This document shows positions 22,591 through 33,589 of a stretch of 64,000 bases of DNA, piece after piece (position 1 is the stretch's first letter; each line of letters opens with the position of its first letter). The translations under genes and the position numbers were made by a program. The DNA is taken from the NCBI RefSeq assembly GCF_036320965.1, contig NC_092225.1:58759924-58823923 (forward strand). The letters run 5' to 3'. Source of the DNA: Panulirus ornatus. Taxonomy: Eukaryota > Arthropoda > Malacostraca > Decapoda > Palinuridae. Below the pieces are notes generated by a model. The model ran no database searches, was not told where the DNA came from, and worked only from the letters and a program-made list of their open reading frames with translations.

Positions 22591-22789
22591 ACGGGGAGGA
22601 GGCTCCTCACCCTAGACATACTTAACAACAAGCAGCCTGTAAATCTCCGGCACAAAACAGCCTCGTAAATCAAAGTGAAATATGTTTTCGAGTAAACATT
22701 TGGAAAGTCGTCGCTGATAACGAGGTACCCAACACCCAGTCAGCGCTGACCTTACCCGTCAGCATGTGCTCAGGAAAAGCTTAGAAAGG

Positions 22790-22790
22790 A

Positions 22791-22837
<47 letters not shown>

Positions 22838-22921
22838 AGGAAGAGAAACAGGAGTGGTAATGAGGAATGAGAGACAGAGAGAGAGGAAGGAGGTGAATGA
22901 AGAGAAAGAGGGGGAAATGAA

Positions 22922-23002
<81 letters not shown>

Positions 23003-23086
23003 AGGAAGAGAAACAGGAGTGGTAATGAGGAATGAGAGACAGAGAGAGAGGAAGGAGGTGAATGAAGAGAAAGAGGGGGAAATGAA

Positions 23087-23160
<74 letters not shown>

Positions 23161-23395
23161 AGAAGAATGGGCAACGAAATGAAAGACGAGAGGAAGGAAA
23201 TGATGGAAAAGAAAGAGGAAGGAAATGAGGGAAGAGAAAGAGGAAGAATCTGAAGGAAGAGAAAGACGAAGGAAAGAAATGGAGAGAGACAAGGAAATGA
23301 AAGGATAAGATGGAGGAAGTGAAAGAAAAGGACAAAATGAAAAAAAGGAGGAAGGAAATGAAGGAAGAGTAAGTGGAGGGAAATGAAAGAAGATA
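22790..23395. repeat. ~600 bp polypurine block with duplicated segment
   Basis: The plus strand is almost all purine. Three (GA)n tracts (22,795-22,834, 22,927-22,999, 23,090-23,157) are separated by two essentially identical ~92 bp segments beginning TGAAGGAAGAGAAACAGGAG. The period is about 165 bp. After 23,158 come GAAGGAAATGAAAGA-type degenerate units. Long minus-strand Ser/Leu open frames are artefacts. Confidence 0.92.
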
Positions 23396-23462
23396 ATATA
23401 TGACACAGATACATTAGCATTATTGCTTCTGTATTCAAGGAAAGTTTGAGATCAACGAATGA

Positions 23463-23640
23463 AGATCTTTGTGGCGTAGCTGTTGGCGTTGTTGAACGTG
23501 GCGCCCACACGGACCACCCGGGGTCGGGTTCGAATCATGGCTACGGCAGCCGGTCCACAGTCCACCCAGTTGTTCATCCTCCCATCGCAGGAGACGTGTT
23601 TGAAGAATGTGTGCCTAGATGGTATACTGGTTGGTATAAG
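23463..23640 (+). mobile_element. tRNA-derived SINE, copy T4
   Basis: A-box-like GCGTAGCTGTTGGCG and B-box GGTTCGAATC lie about 50 bp apart, followed by the conserved body CACCCAGTTGTTCATCCT. The distal part differs from the (TG)n-tailed copies. Diverged and immobile. Confidence 0.65.
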
Positions 23641-23909
23641 GGATACGAATGAAGAGATCCCTCAGCTACGAAGGATGGGAAACATGTATAAGATTGTGAA
23701 AAAATGGAACATTTAAGTGAAAAGTCCAGACAAATCCTGTACAATATGGTACAGCACTTAAAATTATGTAACTGTATTAACTATGTTCAGCTGGTTAATG
23801 AGCCTACTGTATAAAAATAAAGTAATGTAATGATCCATCTTTATATCTAATGTTATCATTCTCTGGCAACTGGGGTCTAACAAAGACCCTCTGTAACCCT
23901 TGCCATTTC
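23641..23909. other. unique sequence, no gene seen
   Basis: AT-rich, with an AATAAA-like string near 23,815. No gene was assigned. Confidence 0.4.
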
Positions 23910-24146
23910 CTATTGCGCCAGCAGCTGAAAGAGCAACATGGTCACCACTGTGAAGTAGCTGCTGATGGCGGTGAGGAGGAACATGGTTACCACTGTGCTG
24001 ATGGCGGTGATGACTAAGCCAGACACTGACGAGTCAAGCGATTCCCTCGACTCTAACACTCCAAGGAAGATCATGCTGCGAGGAGCAGTAAGGCTCGACG
24101 GAAAACGCTCGCCGAAGACGAGGTTCGTCCAGTTCAGTCCTATCAT
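23910..24146 (-). CDS. possible terminal exon of a membrane protein (unidentified)
   Basis: A 78-codon minus-strand frame, MIGLNWTNLVFGERFPSSLT and on, ends in a strongly hydrophobic segment (GLVITAISTVVTMFLLTAIS, then SYFTVVTMLLFQLL) and TAG. It has moderate GC and no low-complexity repeats. A purine-flanked GGAGGCAG at about 24,155 could be a splice acceptor. The hydrophobic stretch is an imperfect duplication of about 40 nt (AACATGGTCACCACTGTG and AACATGGTTACCACTGTG on plus). Chemoreceptor C-termini end in a comparable hydrophobic helix, but no diagnostic motif is present, so no family is claimed. It could be chance. Confidence 0.22.
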   Translation of the reverse strand: MIGLNWTNLVFGERFPSSLTAPRSMIFLGVLESRESLDSSVSGLVITAISTVVTMFLLTAISSYFTVVTMLLFQLLAQ

Positions 24147-24970
24147 CTCTCCTGCCTCCCGGACATAACAGGATCAATGCTCAGTCTCCTCTCTCTCCCC
24201 CTTCCTGTATGATGCCCCAACAAGGTTGTCCAATTCTCTCGTCTTTATGATACGCTTCAGTTTTTCGCATATGCTTTTCGCATCTTTCAAAGAAGAGGAT
24301 ATCTTAAATGAGTTTTAAACAGAGATGCTTAAGCGAATGAACCCACCGGATACAATGAAAGAAAAAACGTGTAGAACACTTATTCCACCTGCATACCTAT
24401 GGTTCTGTAACTACCCAATGAATGTCAATTTATGACCGCGACCTATGACCCTCCCACTGACCTCAAAAACCTAATGAGATGTAGAGCTTTCTATACAGTC
24501 ACTGTGCTACAAGTCGGAACCACATGTATTCACCCGCACTTCAGATCCTGTGTACAAAATCATTTAGTATTACATTGTGTGCAAGACCTTTTGATCTTCA
24601 CCTCTGATCCTACCCTTTTGAAAACTTGTTCGGTTGTACAACTTTCTGTGAAGCATCCGTGGTATAAGTTTGCTCTATATAGATTACGTACACAAGAACT
24701 TAGTTACCTATTGTTACAAAGAGCACCTTGTTACCACCGTGTGTGAACCCGCCCGACTGCAAGTAGCTAAAAAGATGCGAGGACATTGTATGTAGTAGCA
24801 ACGACACAGATACAATCCATATCCAATCTTCCAGTTATGTGAGTATTTCGTGTAGTAGTCAGCGTTGCTGACCATGAGTCAGCAAGGGCCAGCATGGGTC
24901 CGAATACTGTGCGCAATAGTCTGTCCACAGCCAATCCCAACTGTTCGTCCTCCCCTTCGTTCTCGTTGAT

Positions 24971-24974
<4 letters not shown>
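24147..24974. other. unique sequence, no gene seen
   Basis: Short frames only. No domain or dispersed repeat was recognised. Confidence 0.45.
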
Positions 24975-25003
<29 letters not shown>

Positions 25004-25099
25004 TGTGTGTGTGTGTCTGTGTGTGTGTGTCTGTGTGTGTGTGTCTGTGTGTGTGTGTCTGTGTCTGTGTGTCTGTGTGTGTGTGTCTGTGTGTGTGTG
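24975..25099. repeat. (GT)n with CT inserted every ~10 bp
   Basis: About 22 bp of pure GT, then repeating TCTGTGTGTG units (10 bp period), so the dinucleotide run has become a decanucleotide array. Confidence 0.95.
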
Positions 25100-25940
25100 A
25101 GGGAGCAAAAGGATATATTCACAGACGGACCGGTGCAAACTACGAAGCCCATATATTCTGCCTGCAACGAGGGGTACAATCAAATCAGCAGCTGGTCAGA
25201 CTGTGTGAACCATGACTTATAATACACAAATATTTCTCACAGTTCTTGAGAATTTTTGTGCACAACTGGGGTAATCCTCATGCTGGAAGAGACTTGAGGA
25301 AACTTTCGTAGAACGGCCAAGATCCACGAGCATCGCCTCCTTCACCTACACCTTAAAATAACCTTTGTGCCAGACCTCATCGAAATCAGCTGGAGGATAT
25401 AGCAGTTACTGAGAAAGTTTTATCATAATTACTGCAAACAATTTAGATTAATGTGTGGTGAATGTAATTTCTATTGAACCTCAAACCTCCGAAGAAGCCA
25501 ACAACTTTGGTCACCGCATATATGGCATCAACGTTATATAGGCTGTGTGGAAAGACATTTTTTTTTTTTGTCGAATTTCACGAAGAATGTCCGAAATATG
25601 ACAATACCAGAACTCCTTGATGACATTTGCCCCTTGGAGAATATTGGCAGAGTGTGCGGTATTGGAAAAGAAATCTTTCTGACAAAGTTTAATAAATGGC
25701 TTAAATAAGGCATACAAGTTATATAAAAAAAAGTATTTTCTTTTCCTATCTTAACCCCCAAAGAAATGGAATAAATGACTCGGATATATAAACTTATTTT
25801 CATGCATTGTTTGGGGCTTTACAGAAAATATCTGTTTGTATTTCTTTTTTCTAAATTGATTAGGTTTGGAACAGTAGCACAAAATATGTTTTTGAGTTTT
25901 TGAGTTAGTTGGACCCCTCATCTCCCAGTAAAATCCTTTT
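25100..25940. other. unique AT-rich sequence, no gene seen
   Basis: Poly(T) at about 25,559-25,570. No coding region was recognised. Confidence 0.45.
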
Positions 25941-25944
25941 CAAG

Positions 25945-26017
25945 TACATGAATAATAATCATAAGAGTAATAATCATAAAAATGATAATAATGATAATAA
26001 TAATAATAATGATGATG

Positions 26018-26053
<36 letters not shown>

Positions 26054-26070
26054 GTAATAATAATAATGAC
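25945..26070. repeat. (AAT)n / (ATG) trinucleotide run
   Basis: About 40 AAT-type units with interspersed ATG and CATA variants. Asn-rich or Ile-rich open frames are artefacts. Confidence 0.93.
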
Positions 26071-26635
26071 GAAAATGCTGAAAGGAAGATTGAATTATGG
26101 TGTACTAAACCAAATCACATGCTTGCAAAGTTTCAAGTCAATCATCCTCAAACCGAAGGAACTGCGCAAGACTTTGGTTGTTCAGTGGAAAATGAAACGC
26201 CAGATTCAAAGGTTAATCATCCCAAACGTATATCTAATAACAAATGTACAATGTAAGAACAGCATGATCACCTGTTTTTTCTTTTTCTTACTTTGGAATG
26301 CTCCAGCCACGGACAATATTCCACCCTAGTCTTATAACTGAAATATTGACAGGATTATGAAAGGGAAGAGACAAGGGAAAGTATTGACGAATTTCGAAGA
26401 GTGAAAAACCTGCCTTTAAAATTGAGGCAGGTCTTAGTGACTGGGTAAGACCTGGGAAGGTCTCTACCTTCTCATGTCTTCCTCCGTCACTGAGACCAAC
26501 GATTCCGGCTCAGGAAGTCAGGCCTAAGTAGGAGCCCTTGTGGCCTCTCTATTGGAAGTACGCTTCACGACCACCATCATTCACTCTACCACTTCACCTC
26601 CACTCTCCGACGCCACCACATCACCACCACCACAG
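26071..26635. other. unique sequence, no gene seen
   Basis: Short frames only. Poly(T) lies near 26,276. Confidence 0.45.
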
Positions 26636-26735
26636 GCCTCCGTGATGCAGTGGTTAACGTTAAAGGGCAAATACAACCCGGGTGTTCATCCTTCTAGATA
26701 TTTGTCGCAGGCTGGGATGTGTGTGCATGTATACA
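26636..26735 (+). mobile_element. tRNA-derived SINE remnant, T5
   Basis: The head CCTCCGTGATGCAGTGGTTAACG keeps the A box. The B box is deleted, and CCCGGGTGTTCATCC resumes the SINE body, ending GCTGGGATGTGTGTGC. The internal deletion inactivates the pol III promoter. Confidence 0.6.
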
Positions 26736-26852
26736 CGTTTAGAAGTGATATCATGGTACACATAACACAAGAGTGAGAAACATGGCTGCACGAAAGTAAC
26801 ACACAAACAGTAATCGCAGTGGCAAATGTTCACTAACTGCAGCCTCCACCTC

Positions 26853-26880
26853 CCCCCCCCCCCCCCCACACACACACAAA

Positions 26881-26921
<41 letters not shown>

Positions 26922-26929
26922 ACACACAC
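26853..26929. repeat. poly(C) and (CA)n
   Basis: About 17 C then CA units with a few AAAC interruptions. Confidence 0.93.
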
Positions 26930-27640
26930 CCACCTCACTCAAAGGCCTACAGTACCCAATACGTAAACACACTGCCTAAATACCACATCTCCACTGTCCT
27001 TCACCTGCTCCACACACATAATCAACAGATCTTCACCCTCTTTCTCTCCCCATCATCTACATAGACCTTCCATTAAACAGAAGTAACTCTCAAAGCTAAT
27101 ACTGCGTAGAAATCTCATCATTCTTCCAAGGTACAACATCCGAAACAGTCCAACATCAGCCAGTGGCCAAGGGAACCTGAGGAGTTCTACGGTGTCAACA
27201 AACCAAGACCCTCCTCCTTCACTTCGTCAATCTCACTGAAGCAGTAGCTCGACTGGAGAACGATCACTTCGCCATCATCTGCCAGACATTGCACCATCAC
27301 GACATAACCTGCCTCGCAAACCATCCTCAGGCCCCAGCACCCTTCCAGTCAGTGTATGAAAGCAAAACAGACTGTTCCGCAGCCACAAAAAAAAGGCCTA
27401 CTCTATTCCACCCATTAGCCCAAATATGAACCTCTGTAAGGGGTCTTCCACTGCTCTAGCCGAATTCTACTGCTTAATCATCAGTGTTTCTCACAGAAAC
27501 CAAAATCCGCCCGTGATCAGAGGACTTGTACGCGTTCCGAAACCAACACTCCCTACAATCTCTTCAAGAGTCACGACCCATCGCCATTACCCCAGATCCC
27601 CGGCTTGCTCAGTAATAGTTTCGTGAATAGTTGGAGTTAC
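26930..27640. other. CCA-rich sequence, possible upstream part of the RT pseudogene
   Basis: The base composition (C/A-rich, few G) resembles the RT remnant that follows, but no motif is readable here. Confidence 0.3.
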
Positions 27641-27644
27641 ACAG

Positions 27645-28475
27645 ACGATGCAAGTTACACAGACCCTCAGCAACAGCCTGGTGATGGTATGACGTCCTTT
27701 ACCAATCAATGCCTCATCAGCTTCATAAACCATACCGCAACCTTGGGAGACGCAGGGCCACTTGTGGCTCTTTCCTTCGTTCACTTGACCAAAGCTTTCG
27801 ACTCAATCAACCATACAGCTATCATCATATCAAAATCATTAGCCTTGGGCTTTGTAGTTTCATTCAGTGGCTTGCAGGCTTCTTCAGAGGGCGTCGTTAG
27901 GCCGTGCGCTTCCGAGGGGGGATCCATCTCCACCGACCAGTCCTTTTAACCTGCACGTCATCCCATAGATCACAAAGGTGAGAACCTTGTGTTACCTAAT
28001 CCTTATAAATGATGCCTGATGGACGCATCTGCTTAAGGGAAATACGTCAACGATTCTGCCATTGGTATTGCCATGATAGTTCCCTATCACCCCACGGCTT
28101 ACCCCTGAACAGCCTGCAGAACTGGAGTATCATCAGCCACGTTATCATCGAACCAACCAAGGCGGTGGTTATGCAAGATACCCAGGCTTTCGAACGTGCC
28201 TCGCCCTCTGCTGTTTCACTAGGACCCAGCCCCCTCCAGGCTGCTTGGTTAACAATGCTCCTTGGTGAACTAAACTAGAAGAAATACGTCAGTTTTATCA
28301 TGTTTTCTACATTCCATAACCATTTAGGACACCTGGCCTCCTTAGATCTGACTTCACGACCATCTACACAACTTACATTCTTCCTAAACTGACCTACGTC
28401 TCCATCTTGTCTGCCGTCATGCACCGTAAAACAAGGGCTAATAGAAAAGACGAAGAATAGGATATTCAAGACAAT

Positions 28476-28565
<90 letters not shown>

Positions 28566-28640
28566 TCCCTACAAGGCGTTCAACACAGTAGTCACCCTGA
28601 CTCTCTTGTCATCACTTGGACCTCATCTGACAGTGCAGGG
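27645..28640 (+). pseudogene. decayed non-LTR reverse transcriptase (CR1/jockey type)
   Basis: RT motifs appear in order, in shifting frames. LVALSFVHLTKAFDSINHTA (27,763-27,822) is motif A with its Asp replaced by His. About 40 codons on is the WLAGFFRGRR segment. YVNDSAIGIA (about 28,047) corresponds to the YADD catalytic box with Ala-Asp changed to Val-Asn. LQNWSIISHVIIEPTKAVVM (28,114-28,173) follows, then TIYTTYILPKLTYVSILSAV (28,361-28,420). A (CT)n(CA)n run at 28,474-28,565 interrupts the C-terminus. Catalytic residues are lost and several stops are present. The element is old and unrelated to LINE A; its C-rich codon use differs from the purine-rich LINE A strand. Confidence 0.75.
28474..28565. 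repeat. (CT)n followed by (CA)n
   Basis: About 70 bp CT then about 20 bp CA, lying inside the RT remnant. Confidence 0.96.
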
Positions 28641-29610
28641 TAAAGCTATAGCACGATGATCACCACCTTCACCTACTGCAACGGAAGATCCCTCGTCCCC
28701 GAGTTACAGTTCGGCATCGTAGTGACCGCATCAAACATATGGAAACTCCAACAAATCACCAACTGAACGTGCTACTTTCAACAATCAGTAGACTTACCAC
28801 TCCAGTATTTTTGCAAAATGAGTGTTTCACTTTCCCCTTTCTCACAGTATCGCCATTAGCATTATCTTGATTTTTACTTTTCCTATGTATTTTCAGTCAC
28901 TGGCTCCAGTCACCCCAATAAACAGCTGATTATCACAATTCATTCCACACATACCACCACAGGACCAAGCCCTAACCACCCCACGACAGTAACGGACCCC
29001 TGTCATCCGTCACTCACTACCACACAAATACAAAAGCTTCATCACCCGTCACACACCACAATCATGCATCATCAGAGTAACCAGACATTCACCAGACATT
29101 CACCAATCACTGCTGACCGCCACAATACCACACCATCATTTATCACTCGTCACCAAGCACCACTGCTACCAACCCCTTTATTCACCACCTCCACAGTACC
29201 ACACTTGCACCACATTGCACTACCACAGTACCACATCTGCACCATCCACCACAACGACAGGACCAGACTTGCACCACCCATCAAAGCTGTTGGTATCTGT
29301 CACGCCTCTCTGGTGGTGTCTGCCGCACCCCTCGGCTGCTTGTAATATCTTGATTCATATGACTGCGAAACGTCAACCAGCTTTATCTAGTCTCAGAGAT
29401 CGGAAGACAGAGTGAAGCGCCTGTTAATGTCGCCTCTCCATGATGCATGAGCCTCGTGAGAAGAATTTATTCATGTGTGTATAACCTGTTTATAAATGAC
29501 CCAGGATCCTCTTCCTCTTGAAAAGGATCCAGCTGTCACGATGTAGACATAAACGATTCAGGGATCTTTGTAGGTACACGCCAAGGCTGGGGAGGAGGAC
29601 ACAGTCTCAC
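28641..29610. other. CAC-rich low-complexity sequence
   Basis: 28,930-29,280 is rich in ACCACA / CACCA with degenerate repetition. No gene was recognised. Confidence 0.5.
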
Positions 29611-29639
29611 TTCCCCTGATGGTTGATCCACGAAGCGGG

Positions 29640-30015
29640 GCGACCCTTGAACACGACGGAACGATCCAATGAGCATGGTGGTAGGTCGTACCAGGGACGA
29701 CTTCTTGGAGTACTAAACTCGACCCTTGGGATGCTAGACTGCTATTTAACCTGAAGGTCAAATGAAATGCTATCAGTACTCAAAGGTCGTACGTTGCAGC
29801 CCTAAAGTCGCACCATCGTACTCCAGAGAAGTATAAATGTGCTCCAAGAGTCTTACCGTCGTGCTAAAGGGCTGTACCACAGTGCTCAAGGGCCCAACCA
29901 TCATGCTCAAGAACCGTACCATTGTGTTCAAGAGCCCAACCATCGTGCTCAAGGGCCCTACCATCGTGCTCAAGGGCCCTACCATCGTATTCAAGGGCTG
30001 TAACACCGTGCTCAA
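29640..30015 (-). repeat. 21 bp minisatellite array, locus 2
   Basis: On the minus strand units read CTTGAGCACGATGGTAGGGC, 21 bp apart, about ten readable copies at 29,800-30,015. A short segment at 29,640-29,665 carries the same family in plus orientation (CGACCCTTGAACACGACGG), so the locus contains an inversion near 29,690-29,790. Confidence 0.85.
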
Positions 30016-30305
30016 TCGGAGTCTAGCTATAACCACCAGGCGTGCTGAACTATGCCCTCCAGTACGACACAATCACGTACCTGGACTGAGGAGCCTCGTC
30101 CATCCCCATCATTATTCAGGTCATTCCTAACCCCGTCCATTTATATTTATTCATTTATGTGTTCGTTAAATCATTAGTGCAACCGTTTTCTGCCACCCCT
30201 CGTTTTACGTACACCTGCTTAAGTTTACCTTCATCCCTCGTTTTACGTACGATTGATTGAGTTTATTTTCATTTCTCGCTTTAGATACGTTCATTATCCC
30301 TTCCC

Positions 30306-30307
<2 letters not shown>
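30016..30307. other. unique sequence with a short duplicated segment
   Basis: CCCTCGTTTTACGTACxxxTG occurs twice about 40 bp apart (30,196 and 30,236). No gene was recognised. Confidence 0.5.
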
Positions 30308-30351
<44 letters not shown>

Positions 30352-30359
30352 ACACACAC
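30308..30359. repeat. (CA)n
   Basis: About 25 CA units with one TA. Confidence 0.96.
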
Positions 30360-30952
30360 CGCTCCAAATACAACCCTGGAAGGCTGCCACATTTATCCGT
30401 CCCATTAGCAACAAGCAACATGTCGGACCTCGACACCAGTCACCCACTACAGTAACTTCCTTCCCACACCAGTGATCGCCCGCCCGTCTCCCCTTATATG
30501 TGTACTGTATACACGCCCAGTGCTTCGCTTTCAGCACCTGACTTGCAACTCCAGTTCAACCCTCCACTGGTGCTTGCACTCTCCCAGTGTACAAGTTATC
30601 GCATCACTCTAATGCCCATCTACTTCATTAATAGGCAACTTTCTTTGCTTTTACTGTTCATTTTCTGTTAAGCTCTTCCAGGTAAAGAGATAATGTATGA
30701 CGCCGATATGTCAACTGGAAATCTCTTTGGTCGTAGTTTTCAAATCCTAATCTAGATCATGTTTACATCACCTTCTGTTGATTTAGAATATTCAAAATCC
30801 TAAGATTCTATACATTCTTAAACATCAAACTTTGATTAGGATTGAATACTTAAAGTTCTCCTAGACAATCAAAAGGCCATTTCAAGCACCCATATCTCCA
30901 GCAGGTTCTTACACTCGACCCAGCTACATCCTACACCTCTTCCACTACACCA

Positions 30953-30954
<2 letters not shown>
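30360..30954. other. unique sequence, no gene seen
   Basis: Nothing was recognised. Confidence 0.45.

Positions 30955-31004
<50 letters not shown>
30955..31004. repeat. (CA)n
   Basis: About 25 CA units. Confidence 0.96.
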
Positions 31005-31006
<2 letters not shown>

Positions 31007-31542
31007 CCATAACACAAGCACAATGGACTTTCTCCCTGAATACTGATGTAAAATCCGCTCCACATACAAACTTCCACGCACAAATCCACGGCGTGAGAAC
31101 TCATGTTCCTCAAAAAATTCACATATATAATGCATGAAACCATCATCCCTGATAAACTATCACAAAAATAGGAAAAAAAATATAATTCAGAGCCTCACGA
31201 GCTTCAGTTGTCACTCCTCCACCTGGAGACCTCTTAAAGCTATGGTAAAACATTAATTATGTTCTTGGTTTGCTGAAGATGCCTCCACACGTTAGTTATA
31301 TTTATACTACGGTATACCAAACGTACGGGGATACTTATCCATAGACACAAGGTATGTTTGTAGGGAGACCTGGTGACACACGTGCACACACCCATACAGA
31401 TAGAAAGGTATATATACAAGTACACATGGCAAGGACTTACCCCTCCCCCGAACTGTCTCTCACACAACACAAAGAAGAGCATACACACAACTCCAAAAAA
31501 TATGGCAGGCAAATACAGTCGGTACACCAAGTCAGGCCACTG
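31005..31542. other. unique sequence, no gene seen
   Basis: Nothing was recognised. Confidence 0.45.

Positions 31543-31586
<44 letters not shown>
31543..31586. repeat. (CA)n
   Basis: About 22 CA units. Confidence 0.96.
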
Positions 31587-31588
<2 letters not shown>

Positions 31589-32197
31589 ACCCCCTCTACA
31601 CAGCTTCACCTCGCACAACATATGCAGAGAAAGAGAATCTTTGAAGGCTGGTGTTGCGGTATCGGTGGCCCGGCCGAGGCCATACGCGAGTTAAGGCGTC
31701 ATGTCACTTTGTTGAAAGGCCGACCAAAATGGCTAACTTATGTCTGGATCGGATTCCTACAACGTGCAGTTGTAAGACCGTATACGTCTGCTCTGTACAA
31801 TCATCATGCATGTCCCAGTAAACCGAAGACTCCTCCCAAAATAACGCCTTTTACGTAGTCTTTCCACTGGGATTGCCCCACACAACACATCAAACTACCA
31901 GATGGCGAGAATTAACATAAATCCCTCGATTCCCATGACATCTCTACTACAGTCGTGTACATTCAAAGGAGCACAGCACGCCGCACGGCCGAGGTGTATG
32001 CTGCCACACCAGACCTCAGTAAAGACACAATGCAGCAACGCAGATAAGTCTCCCTCTCTGCATATACAGAAGTTACTAGACACAGGAAATCTAACTAATG
32101 GAGTAGTAGAAATCCCCCAAGGTCAATAGATGGAACGATATGTAACTATATTCTGCAATCATGGCCGTGGTACCAGATGGGCCGACGTTGTCGTACA

Positions 32198-32199
<2 letters not shown>
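31587..32199. other. unique sequence, no gene seen
   Basis: Nothing was recognised on either strand. Confidence 0.45.

Positions 32200-32268
<69 letters not shown>
32200..32268. repeat. (AT)n
   Basis: About 34 AT units. Confidence 0.96.
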
Positions 32269-32272
<4 letters not shown>

Positions 32273-32330
32273 CTTAGATTCGTGTTCACCAACTCAGCAT
32301 CAGAAAAGTCTTGAAGGAAAACTCCTCAAT

Positions 32331-32400
32331 TTACTACCATGATGTAGTGGTTAGCGCCGCGGGCTGCGGTTTACTCAGCTGTTCATCCTGTTCTCAGGAC
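32331..32400 (+). mobile_element. tRNA-derived SINE remnant, T6
   Basis: CCATGATGTAGTGGTTAGCG is the A-box head. The B-box segment is deleted and CTCAGCTGTTCATCCTGTTC resumes the body. The deletion is of the same kind as T5 but has different endpoints. Confidence 0.6.
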
Positions 32401-32957
32401 TGTCTTACAATGTTACTCATTAAAAACATATGTTTTATAAAGGTTCCTGACCAGAGTGTGCGTCCCCTTCACTGACGATCACAGGGTCACTCTGGTCTCG
32501 TTACGCGGGGCCTCCTGCGTCGTAACGTTCCTTGCCCTAACACGTCGCCCGTCCCTCTCCCTCCCTCTTACCCAAGGATTCCGGGAACTCCTCGGGGAGT
32601 CTTGCGGATTGAAGTTCCATCTAGAACAAGTACTTACTAACGAGTACTTACGACGCGGTTATCGCCACGAGGCAGGGCTAGCGCGTGCCGAGGAGCGAGT
32701 CGTGTGGCTTACACGATGTCATGTGTTCGGTAGGAGACTGAGAGAAAGTATGTTCATGGAAGACACTCCAGAAGCCCAAGTATGAGTGAGGCAGAGAGAG
32801 AGAAGCCAGCGACCTGGGCTAAAGAAGGTAGACTTTAGAGCTGACACTAACCCTACCACTACCCAAGCGGGGTAGTACCGGTAATGTATACCTCACTGGG
32901 GTAGTACCGGGTAATGTATACCTCACTGGTCGGCGCCTACCAACCACCAACTCCCTG

Positions 32958-32958
<1 letters not shown>
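32401..32958. other. unique sequence, with one open frame and a short duplication
   Basis: An open frame at 32,456-32,785 (109 codons) has no simple repeat and a possible acceptor (TTACCCAAG at about 32,577), but no recognised domain. Two tandem copies of GTAATGTATACCTCACTGG lie at 32,881-32,930. Confidence 0.35.

Positions 32959-33020
<62 letters not shown>
32959..33020. repeat. (GA)n
   Basis: About 30 GA units. Confidence 0.96.
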
Positions 33021-33024
<4 letters not shown>

Positions 33025-33472
33025 AATAGGATGCAAGACATTAACTAATATTTGCAATGACTCTCTTGACCTGTAACACCGACCAGAAAAACTGCCCGGG
33101 CCACGGGAGGAGGACAGGTGCGGGTGGCAGTGCGGCTCGTCGGGCGTCCTTCACAGACGGAAGTCCTGTGTTTTTACTCCAGGTCATGTCTGCCCTCACC
33201 TCCCCCGCCACACAAGAGTCCGCAGTTAATTGTTGTTTATACAGTCGACTGCGTCAGACTCCCGATAATAATTATCTTGTCAACAAATACCTCGGCACTT
33301 CCCGTCTTAAGATTTTTTCCTTTTCTCTTGTTAATTCAAGATTTCTCTTCCTTTAATTATATATGTAAATCAAGTCATACGATCCATATATCTTTTCTTT
33401 TTGCTTATATACGTGTTCAGCACCTCGGCAAAACAGCATCATGAGGCGAACCTTCGAGGAAGAATTCTCGTT
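33021..33472. other. unique sequence, no gene seen
   Basis: Nothing was recognised. Confidence 0.45.
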
Positions 33473-33580
33473 CTGCTTCCATGTTGTAGTGGTTAACGTT
33501 GCGGGATATGATTCACACAGGCCTAGGTTCGAATCCTGGTCAGCCAACTCAACTGTTCATCCTGTTCTCTGTTTATATCT
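33473..33580 (+). mobile_element. tRNA-derived SINE, copy T7
   Basis: The head TTCCATGTTGTAGTGGTTAACG holds the A box. The B box GGTTCGAATCC lies at about 33,526, followed by the body AACTCAACTGTTCATCCTG. The 3' end is lost; there is no TG tail. Confidence 0.72.
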
Positions 33581-33589
33581 TTGTCCTCA

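Noticed and set aside
22759..23510. Ser/Leu/Phe-rich minus-strand frames over 180-246 codons
   Set aside because: Polypurine/polypyrimidine tract artefact.
32456..32785. 109-codon frame free of simple repeats
   Set aside because: Composition is plausible for coding but no domain, start context or partner exon was seen.
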